DNA from: JAJFFW01 sp038534195
GTDB lineage: Bacteria; Pseudomonadota; Alphaproteobacteria; Caulobacterales; Parvularculaceae
Direction: 5' to 3'
Assembly: GCA_038534195.1 (NCBI GenBank)
Contig: JBCAXE010000016.1
Coordinates: 9,102-73,101 of the forward strand
Length of the DNA stretch: 64,000 bases
The translations under genes and the position numbers were made by a program. Positions 59,165-64,000 of this stretch are shown piece by piece. The notes below the pieces were generated by a model. That model worked only from the letters and a program-made list of their open reading frames with translations, made no database searches and had not been told where the DNA came from. The stretch's first letter is position 1, and every line of letters begins with the position of its first letter.

Positions 59165-59192
59165 GAAACGGCGCCGTTCGCGGCGCCGTTTC
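59165..59192 (+). terminator. Rho-independent terminator of the arginine-rich gene
   Basis: 12-bp perfect arms (59165-59176, 59181-59192) around a TTCG loop, with GAAA/TTTC at the base. The downstream T-run is short. Confidence 0.75.
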
Positions 59193-59270
59193 CCGTTGGC
59201 CTTAAGAGTTCGTAAGCGTCGAGCAAAACTCGGGCGAACAGCGCCGAATCAGTAGACCGCGTTTGACCAA

Positions 59271-60458
59271 ATGCCCGACTCTCCTGACAGTGCGCTTCAT
59301 TCGCCGTCGCCGAAAAAACCGTCGCGGCCCTTGTTTTCTGCGAGACCAATGAGCGCTTCCCTTTCTCTTTCCCTTCTTGTTGCGGTGAGCGCCGCCGCGG
59401 CGATTTCCGCCGGGCAGAATTCCCTGAAAGATGTGCAGGTGGGCGAAGAGGGCCGATTGATGAGAATTGCGCTCGTGTGCGAGCAGGGGTGCGACGTCAC
59501 GAAAATCGCTGACGACCGCTATGAACTCGCTGGTCTCGACAGCGCGCTCACCATCCCGCTTGCGGACCGTAGCGCCTTGTTAAAAGGACTTAAGTTCGAC
59601 GCGGTCGGCGGCGCGAGCCTTATGTCGCTGATGTCTGACCGGAGTGTCGACTCCGTAAAAATCGGCGATTGCGTTGTGCGCGAAACAGCTGCGACCTGTA
59701 TCGATCTTCAGTTCGCGCCTGAAAGCGCGACGCTTGCCGCGCGTGCGCCGGCGCCGCCGCAGCAGCGCTCCGAACCGGAGCGCACTGAGCCGCAGCAAGC
59801 GCCGCTTCAGGAACCAGCGCTAGCCGCCGCGTCGCCGCCTGCGCCTTTCGTCGAAAAGGCTGTCATCCCGTCGAAGCCGACATTGAAGACGCCGCCGCCT
59901 AGCGACGTCGCTGCGCTTCCAGCGCAAGAACAATCCGCGCCGCCGCGCCCGTCGCTGCGCGCCGCGCCTAATCGCGAGATTTTGACGTTCGAGCGTTTCG
60001 CGGCGCCTGAGCGCCTGTCGCCGCCCAAGCTGGCCGTCATTACGCCGGTCTCCGCCGGTGCTGCGCCAAGCGCTGAAGTCAGCGCCCTGCCAAAGAAGAT
60101 TGAGCAGCCGGTTTTCAGTATGCGCAAGCAGGTGCGCGATATTTTCGGTAAATCTTACGGCGTCGCCGAATGCGAAGGGGCGCAGGCGCGTCTTAATAAA
60201 GATGCCTGGGCCCTGGACGCGATGGTCGATGTTGGCTTTTGCAAAGCGCTTTCCGGCGACCTTCAGGGAGCGGATGAGTTATTCGCAAGGCTTCTTGCCT
60301 ACACGCCCGACAATCATTACGCGTTGGTTGGGCGTGCGCTCATTGCTGCGGAGAATGGCGAAGTCGGTTCGGCGCGCAGCTATTTTCAGGATGCCTTAAA
60401 CTCGCTACCGCCGATTGAAGATTCCGATAAAATAGTCACGGCGATGCAGGCGCTGTAG
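59271..60458 (+). CDS. Proline-rich TPR-containing protein
   Basis: 395 residues. An N-terminal signal or membrane segment at about 30-48 (SLSLSLLVAVSAAAAISAG), a beta-rich domain (about 50-150, with two Cys in ALVCEQGCDV), a proline/alanine linker (about 150-285), and two or three tetratricopeptide-like repeats at the end (AWALDAMVDVGFCKALSGDL, YALVGRALIAAENGEVGS). An ATG at 59349 just before the hydrophobic stretch is an alternative start. Behind it is a clean terminator. Role unknown; likely a periplasmic scaffold. Confidence 0.65.
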   Translation: MPDSPDSALHSPSPKKPSRPLFSARPMSASLSLSLLVAVSAAAAISAGQNSLKDVQVGEEGRLMRIALVCEQGCDVTKIADDRYELAGLDSALTIPLADRSALLKGLKFDAVGGASLMSLMSDRSVDSVKIGDCVVRETAATCIDLQFAPESATLAARAPAPPQQRSEPERTEPQQAPLQEPALAAASPPAPFVEKAVIPSKPTLKTPPPSDVAALPAQEQSAPPRPSLRAAPNREILTFERFAAPERLSPPKLAVITPVSAGAAPSAEVSALPKKIEQPVFSMRKQVRDIFGKSYGVAECEGAQARLNKDAWALDAMVDVGFCKALSGDLQGADELFARLLAYTPDNHYALVGRALIAAENGEVGSARSYFQDALNSLPPIEDSDKIVTAMQAL

Positions 60459-60476
60459 CGCCTGCATTCTTTTTTC
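60445..60476 (+). terminator. Rho-independent terminator at the 3' end of the TPR gene
   Basis: 9-bp perfect arms TGCAGGCGC (60445-60453) and GCGCCTGCA (60458-60466), TGTA loop, then TTCTTTTTTC. It overlaps the TAG stop codon. Confidence 0.82.
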
Positions 60477-60481
60477 TTCGA

Positions 60482-60946
60482 TCAATAATAGGAATAGCGG
60501 CGGTGAAGGTCGCTGCTGACAATTGTGCGTCCGATCGGCCAGAGGGAAAAGCCTGCGAGCTTCAAATGCGCCCATGCGAAGGGCAAGCCGATAATTGTTA
60601 TGCCAAGAGCAATCGCCGCAACGACATGACCGAGCGCAAGCCACCAGCCCGCGAGAACGAACCAGATGATGTTGCCAAGGAAGCCTAAAGCCCCTGCGCC
60701 GATATCATTTCCATAAAGACGATCACGGTCCATAATTCGAGCGCCGAACGGCCAGAGCGTGTAGACGCCATTGTCGAGCGCCGCTTTCGCCCAGGGCAGC
60801 CCGATAATGGTGATCGCCATAACGAATGCGGCGACGAACCAGCCGAGCGCGGCCACCGCGCCGCCGAGCAAAAGCCAGAGAATATTCAAGAGAAACGAAA
60901 CCGGCGAAATGGCCGACTCTTTCGATAATGGGTGATCCCGATACAT
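60482..60946 (-). CDS. YccF-domain membrane protein
   Basis: 154 residues with two copies of the YccF domain. Each reads like LLLGGAVAALGWFVAAFVMA followed by ITIIGLPWAKAAL, the second as FVLAGWWLALGHVVAAIALG and ITIIGLPFAWAHLKLAGFSLWP. AGGAGG stands 7 nt before the ATG at 60946; an upstream start is rejected. YccF proteins are of unknown function and often lie near membrane stress genes. Confidence 0.88.
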   Translation of the reverse strand: MYRDHPLSKESAISPVSFLLNILWLLLGGAVAALGWFVAAFVMAITIIGLPWAKAALDNGVYTLWPFGARIMDRDRLYGNDIGAGALGFLGNIIWFVLAGWWLALGHVVAAIALGITIIGLPFAWAHLKLAGFSLWPIGRTIVSSDLHRRYSYY

Positions 60947-61134
60947 GATTGCGCCTCCTGTCAATTAGATGGGCGCCGCCTTTGTCTTGCGCATCGCCTT
61001 TGGCGTCGATTTCGTCGCGATTGGCCCGCAGCTCGTCGATTCGCGGCTCATAATCAGCGAAATTAATTTGCGAATGAGTATCAAATGCAATACAAAAATT
61101 ATTGCTGATAGTGGTCGGGAGAACAGACTTGTCC

Positions 61135-61596
61135 ATGTTGCTAAAGATAGACGGCGCGGCGATGTGTGTCGTTTTCTGTTTGCGCGCGATCATAGAGGGT
61201 AGATCGCAAGCGATCGGCGGCCTCTTGAAGGCGGGTGGTCAGATTGATGCGCTGGGCGGGCTGGTGGAAACGGTACGGCGCGGCGCGCGCCGGCGGATGT
61301 CTATTGGCGCCGGCTGTTCGATGAACGCGACCATGAGCGAGGCGGCGTTCATCAATCTCATCGCCGCCAGGCAATCCGGCGACGTCGCGCTCTGTAAGAC
61401 CCACGCAAGCTGGCTTGTCACATCCCCATGGCTTGAAGACGTGTCGGAGGCTGCTTTGACGGCTGGCGATAAATTGGCTGAGGCGGGTTTAAAACTGGCG
61501 CCGCTGCGCCGCGCGCCGCCGCCACGTGTCGGTGACAGCGCCGCCGCCGTTCGGCTCAGAACAGTGGCGCCGCCCCGGCAGCGTTACGCGCCTTAG
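61135..61596 (+). CDS. Hypothetical protein
   Basis: 153 residues, starting MLLKIDGAAMCVVFCLRAII, with the possible alternative ATGs further in (61298, 61321). The last third is helical with a Lys/Arg/Pro-rich end. I recognise no domain. Codon use looks like that of neighbours. The stop overlaps the convergent DoxX-like stop by 4 bp. The 188 bp upstream hold no clear gene; readings on both strands there are rejected. Confidence 0.45.
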   Translation: MLLKIDGAAMCVVFCLRAIIEGRSQAIGGLLKAGGQIDALGGLVETVRRGARRRMSIGAGCSMNATMSEAAFINLIAARQSGDVALCKTHASWLVTSPWLEDVSEAALTAGDKLAEAGLKLAPLRRAPPPRVGDSAAAVRLRTVAPPRQRYAP

Positions 61597-62012
61597 CGCC
61601 CGAACGCAGCGCCAAGCGAAAAGTCGTCGTCGTCCTTGAACGCCAACAAGGCGAGCGACGCGAAAAAGACGGTTGTGGAAGGGAAGAAAAGCGTCCGGTA
61701 ACCGATGTCTTCAACCAGATAAAGGCCAAGCGGATCCGCGAGGTATTTCCAGATCGCCGCTGCGCCGAGCCCGAGAACGATGGCCTGCAGCGGATAAACG
61801 ATTTGCCGGAACAGGCCGAGAATGACGAGCGCGCCTAGGAGGATTTGGGCGATCCCGAGCGGCGTTTGAAAATTCTCAGCGCTTAACACGCCGCCATAGT
61901 AAGTGTCGGAAACCCCGATCGACGCTTCCGGATTGCTCGCTTTGATGACGCCCCAAATGATCAGCAACAAGCCCGTCGATAGTCTCAACAGCAATAAAAT
62001 TAAGGCCTTCAT
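61593..62012 (-). CDS. DoxX-like membrane protein
   Basis: 139 residues, four membrane helices. The start LILLLLRLSTGLLLIIWGVIK (family-like R-x-x-x-G) and the GLGAAAIWKYLADPLG and FPSTTVFFASLALLAF blocks fit DoxX/DUF417-like small proteins. AGGAGG lies 5 nt before the ATG at 62012. In other bacteria DoxX members sit in redox or sulfur pathways; nothing here narrows the role. Confidence 0.75.
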   Translation of the reverse strand: MKALILLLLRLSTGLLLIIWGVIKASNPEASIGVSDTYYGGVLSAENFQTPLGIAQILLGALVILGLFRQIVYPLQAIVLGLGAAAIWKYLADPLGLYLVEDIGYRTLFFPSTTVFFASLALLAFKDDDDFSLGAAFGR

Positions 62013-62090
62013 AGCGCCCTCCTGACTTTTCATCTTTATAGCCCCAATGGCGGCAAAATCTCGCCGAATTTCGCCGCTAGCGTACTTGTG

Positions 62091-62714
62091 ATGATTAAAA
62101 ATACTCCGATTATTCCAATTGCGGTTTTGTGCCTGAGCGCCTTCGCCCTACCGGCGAACGCAGACGGGACCGATTTTGGCGCGCAATTATCTGATGCTGC
62201 GATTGAGCGCACGACGCATGCGGTTGTATACGATCCCGCGTATGTGCCGCTCGCTTATCCCGGCGGCGACGTGCCTGCGGATAAGGGCGTCTGCGCGGAT
62301 GTGATCATCCGTACCTTGAGGGTTATCGATATCGACTTGCAGAAGCTTGTTCACGAAGACATGCGCGCCAATTTCAGCGCCTATCCGAAATTGTGGGGCC
62401 TGTCGCGTCCGGACCGTAATATCGATCATCGCCGCGTGCCCAACCTCGAAGCGTTTTTGAAACGGCGCGGCGCGGAATTGCCGCCCAGTCTCGAGCCGGC
62501 TGACTATCAGCCGGGCGACATCGTCGCCTGGAACTTGCGCGGCGACGCCGGCTTCCTGCCGCATATCGGCATCGTCACCGACAAAATCGGCTACAGTGGC
62601 TGGCCTTTGATCGTGCACAATATCGGCGCCGGCCCCGAGCTTGAAGACGTCCTCTTCTCCTGGCCGATGACAGGACGCTATCGCGTAACGTCAGAAATGG
62701 CGGCTGCAAGATAA
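62091..62714 (+). CDS. DUF1287 exported protein
   Basis: 207 residues. Signal peptide (cleavage after PANA, about 25). Conserved DUF1287 blocks: YVPLAYPGGDVPADKGVCAD with the Cys, then NFSAYPKLWGLSRPDRNIDH (with the R-x-D-x-N-IDHRRVPN core), YQPGDIVAWNLRGDAGFLPH and VTDKIGYSGWPLIVHNIGAG. The Cys and His positions match the NlpC/P60-like cysteine-peptidase superfamily, to which DUF1287 is related. The ATG at 62091 is preceded by an in-frame GTG. Likely periplasmic. Confidence 0.82.
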   Translation: MIKNTPIIPIAVLCLSAFALPANADGTDFGAQLSDAAIERTTHAVVYDPAYVPLAYPGGDVPADKGVCADVIIRTLRVIDIDLQKLVHEDMRANFSAYPKLWGLSRPDRNIDHRRVPNLEAFLKRRGAELPPSLEPADYQPGDIVAWNLRGDAGFLPHIGIVTDKIGYSGWPLIVHNIGAGPELEDVLFSWPMTGRYRVTSEMAAAR

Positions 62715-62839
62715 TCCGACAACACGCTAATGATCCTGATGGCGGTGGTTGGAACACACAATTTAGAATAAGAGACAACGATTTGCTCGCCAACAATTTG
62801 GTTATTGGCCGCCAAATTTTGATTCGGTACAACGTTCCC

Positions 62840-63256
62840 ATGAAAAACGCGTTGTTCGCCGCTTTTATATATTTCGTGTTGGTTTTTGCTCTTGGGTTTT
62901 TCTTGGGCGTTGTACGAATGGTCTTCATTGAGCCCTCAACCGGTCCGCTTGTCGCGGTCGCCATTGAGTTGCCTATAATCCTACTTGCAGCATGGTCCGT
63001 ATGCGGCTGGGTATTTCACGTTGTAGCGCCGAGACCAGCATTGGCTGATCGTTTGATCATGGGCCTGGCAGCGTTTTGTTTCCTGATGGCGGCCGAGATA
63101 GGTCTTTCGGTATTCGTGTTTTCGCAGTCGTTGGAAGATTTGTATACCGATTGGCGGGAAGCGCCGGGATTATTGGGGCTTTTCGGGCAGTTCTTGTTCG
63201 CCCTTTTTCCGCTTGTCCGGCCCGTTGGCGACCACAATCGCGCGAACCAAACCTAA
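62840..63256 (+). CDS. Small membrane protein of unknown function
   Basis: 138 residues with four membrane helices (about 5-28, 35-60, 68-90 and 110-128). The region TDWREAPGLLGLFGQFLFAL is the most distinctive. The start at 62840 keeps the first helix intact; the longer reading from 62783 has no better ribosome site. No family recognised. Confidence 0.6.
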   Translation: MKNALFAAFIYFVLVFALGFFLGVVRMVFIEPSTGPLVAVAIELPIILLAAWSVCGWVFHVVAPRPALADRLIMGLAAFCFLMAAEIGLSVFVFSQSLEDLYTDWREAPGLLGLFGQFLFALFPLVRPVGDHNRANQT

Positions 63257-63291
63257 GCCGCCACGGAAATCCAAAACCTCTACGACACGGC

Positions 63292-63471
63292 CTATCGGGA
63301 GTCGGCGATAAGGGTTCCGCCGCTGCACGATGCGCCGAAGCATTCCTCGAATATCCCGCCGGCGCCGGACTGGCCGGAATAAATTGCGAGCGGGATCACC
63401 ACTGCGACGCCAAGTGCAGCGGCCAGCAAATATAGCGCGGGGCGGCGGACGCCTAACGTACTTCTATCCAT
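63292..63471 (-). CDS. 59-residue single-pass membrane protein
   Basis: Starts MDRSTLGVRRPALYLLAAAL and continues as a membrane helix to about 33, then SGQSGAGGIFEECFGASCSG with two Cys and a short tail. The ATG at 63471 has GGAGGTGA 6 nt upstream, one of the strongest ribosome sites in the window, which decides against longer in-frame starts. A consensus promoter with dyads lies 90-140 bp upstream and an inverted repeat sits in the leader, so expression is probably controlled. No homolog recognised. Confidence 0.6.
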   Translation of the reverse strand: MDRSTLGVRRPALYLLAAALGVAVVIPLAIYSGQSGAGGIFEECFGASCSGGTLIADSR

Positions 63472-63495
63472 AACACTCACCTCCGCTAACGCATT

Positions 63496-63520
63496 CATAT
63501 CGAACAGCTTTTTCGATATG
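63496..63520 (-). promoter_or_regulatory. Inverted repeat in the leader of the 59-residue protein
   Basis: 9-bp perfect arms CATATCGAA (63496-63504) and TTCGATATG (63512-63520) with a 7-nt loop. It is in the likely 5' leader of the minus-strand gene, 25 bp before the ATG; could be an operator or an RNA hairpin. Confidence 0.5.
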
Positions 63521-63557
63521 TAACAAAAATGAAAAACAAACGTCACATAAGTGTCAT

Positions 63558-63587
63558 ATTATAATGCGCACTTTGTGCGTAAGTCAA
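63558..63587 (-). promoter_or_regulatory. Consensus-like promoter of the 59-residue protein gene
   Basis: On the minus strand TTGACT (63582-63587) and TATAAT (63558-63563) with an 18-bp spacer. The spacer is occupied by the dyad CGCACAAAGTGCG, so a bound repressor would block polymerase. Confidence 0.6.
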
Positions 63588-63610
63588 TTATTATTGCGCA
63601 ATTTGTGCGC
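63565..63610. promoter_or_regulatory. Two tandem dyad operators 30 bp apart
   Basis: TGCGCACTTTGTGCG (63565-63579) and TGCGCAATTTGTGCGC (63595-63610), start to start exactly 30 bp, about three helical turns. Each is a dyad (arms CGCA/TGCG). They cover the spacer and the -35-proximal region of the promoter, as expected for cooperative repressor binding. Confidence 0.6.
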
Positions 63611-63718
63611 ATTTTTGCTTTCTCGTTGTTATTATTGGGTTTTCAGGGGCGCATTGGTTGGAGCTTTCCGCTCGCATTGGCCGTGAAGAATCCCCGCCGA
63701 ATCGGACCTTTCGCTCTT

Positions 63719-63940
63719 TCAGCCGCCGATCGGCTCCAGCATGGCGACAATTTCCGAGGGGCTCGTTCCATTCTCACGCAGTGTTTTTAGGGTTGCGGCT
63801 TGATCGCGTTTGGCGAGGCGATCGCCTTTTTCGTTCATGATCAGACTGTGATGGCGATAGGCGGGCGTCGGCAGGTCAAGGAGCGCTTGTAACAAAACGT
63901 GGAGGTGCGCCGCCGCCGCCAGGTCTTCGCCGCGGATTAC
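63719..63940 (-). pseudogene. gluQRS: Glutamyl-Q tRNA(Asp) synthetase, C-terminal fragment ending at a strand switch
   Basis: 74 codons in one frame, VIRGEDLAAAAHLHVLLQAL, then LDLPTPAYRHHSLIMNEKGD with RLAKRDQAATLK (the KMSKS-like RLAKR) and a normal end ...MLEPIGG stop. This is the C-terminal part of the truncated glutamyl-tRNA synthetase that charges queuosine-34 of tRNA(Asp). Reading back towards the N-terminus the coding stops exactly at the V codon at 63938-63940; beyond it the expected text appears on the other strand (63942-64000). As written the gene is broken. This may be a genomic inversion or an assembly chimera. Confidence 0.7.
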
Positions 63941-63941
63941 G

Positions 63942-64000
63942 AGCTATCATCTGTCGTCCGTTTTTGACGACGCCTTGCAGGGCGTCACGCACGTAATCCG
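63942..64000 (+). pseudogene. gluQRS: GluQRS internal fragment on the opposite strand (runs off the window)
   Basis: The plus strand here reads SYHLSSVFDDALQGVTHVIR, which is the conserved middle of GluQRS (SYHL...VDDALQGVTHVVRGEDL in relatives), directly N-terminal to the VIRGEDL that starts the minus-strand fragment ending at 63940. The last 8 bases, GTAATCCG, repeat in inverted orientation the bases at 63933-63940. So the sequence folds back on itself with a 52-bp loop. Confidence 0.7.

Noticed and set aside
58205..59215. Long open frames (336 and 251 codons) in other frames of the arginine-rich gene
   Set aside because: They follow from the repetitive GC-rich codons; no ribosome site, no signal peptide, alanine/threonine-rich text without any domain.
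60723..61202. Open frames on both strands between YccF and the 61135 gene
   Set aside because: They overlap YccF or each other, have unusual composition and no recognisable domain.
63551..63790. 79-codon plus-strand frame near the right edge
   Set aside because: Overlaps the promoter/dyad region and the gluQRS fragment in antisense; no domain or ribosome site.

Overview
The window reads as a stretch of alphaproteobacterial chromosome: GC-rich, gene-dense, no tRNA or rRNA, no insertion sequence, no CRISPR. The assignment rests on families largely confined to that class (DUF2125, the DUF4175/TIGR02302 membrane protein, TIGR02301, a PodJ-like polarity factor, the zinc-ribbon/DUF3426 protein) and on a consensus CtrA box in front of the podJ-like gene. 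An order such as Hyphomonadales or Parvularculales is my inference from the mixture of genes, not something I could test.

Layout. 1-5.5 kb: end of hpt, a zinc-ribbon protein, then a rightward run ftsE-ftsX-ydcF-plsC-DUF2125. 5.5-8 kb: an HU protein with a histone-H1-like tail, a MarR regulator and an M17 aminopeptidase, all leftward. 8-12.3 kb: TPR lipoprotein, GST, old-yellow-enzyme, obgE. 12.3-18.7 kb: DUF4175 protein, DUF5658 protein, the coupled leftward operon argH-lptM-lysA, and a divergent TlpA-like thioredoxin. 18.8-29 kb: a large unknown lipoprotein, a KAS III, tag-MAPEG-ygfZ, pyrC, TIGR02301, NUDIX, an HMCES/YedK protein, yaaA and a D-2-hydroxyacid-type FAD dehydrogenase. 29-32.8 kb: a lipoprotein and a metzincin-type lipoprotein protease two codons apart, then a TsaC/Sua5 protein. 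32.9-37.9 kb (rightward): acyl-CoA dehydrogenase, an AbrB-Doc toxin-antitoxin pair with a palindromic operator, a metallophosphoesterase, an HSDL2-like SDR and an extensin-like protein. 37.9-50.1 kb (leftward): a leucine-catabolic cluster (HMG-CoA lyase, methylcrotonyl-CoA carboxylase subunits, methylglutaconyl-CoA hydratase) followed upstream by a thioesterase, DUF3052, iron-type alcohol dehydrogenase, D-aminoacylase-like amidohydrolase, BASS transporter and two DUF3429 proteins. 50.3-64 kb: podJ-like gene, second acyl-CoA dehydrogenase, ion channel, vsr-dcm, an arginine-rich repeat protein, several small membrane proteins, and the end of gluQRS.

How the genes work together. Cell-envelope and division functions dominate the first 19 kb (FtsEX, phospholipid acylation, lptM, lysA, DUF4175). 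The middle is central and fatty/branched-chain acid metabolism: leucine breakdown to acetoacetate and acetyl-CoA, two DmdC-type acyl-CoA dehydrogenases, and a thioesterase.

The most unusual signals are: (1) at the right edge the gluQRS reading switches strand at about 63940/63941, a fold-back that is either an inversion or an assembly chimera; (2) a CtrA box between the podJ-like gene and an acyl-CoA dehydrogenase; (3) the AbrB-Doc module with a consensus promoter buried in GTTATAAC palindromes; (4) a 59-residue membrane protein behind a consensus promoter whose spacer is filled by one of two dyads exactly 30 bp apart; (5) a metzincin lipoprotein with a partner lipoprotein; (6) an HU protein with an N-terminal Lys/Ala/Pro tail. 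I did not find a clear multi-gene system that looks wholly undescribed.
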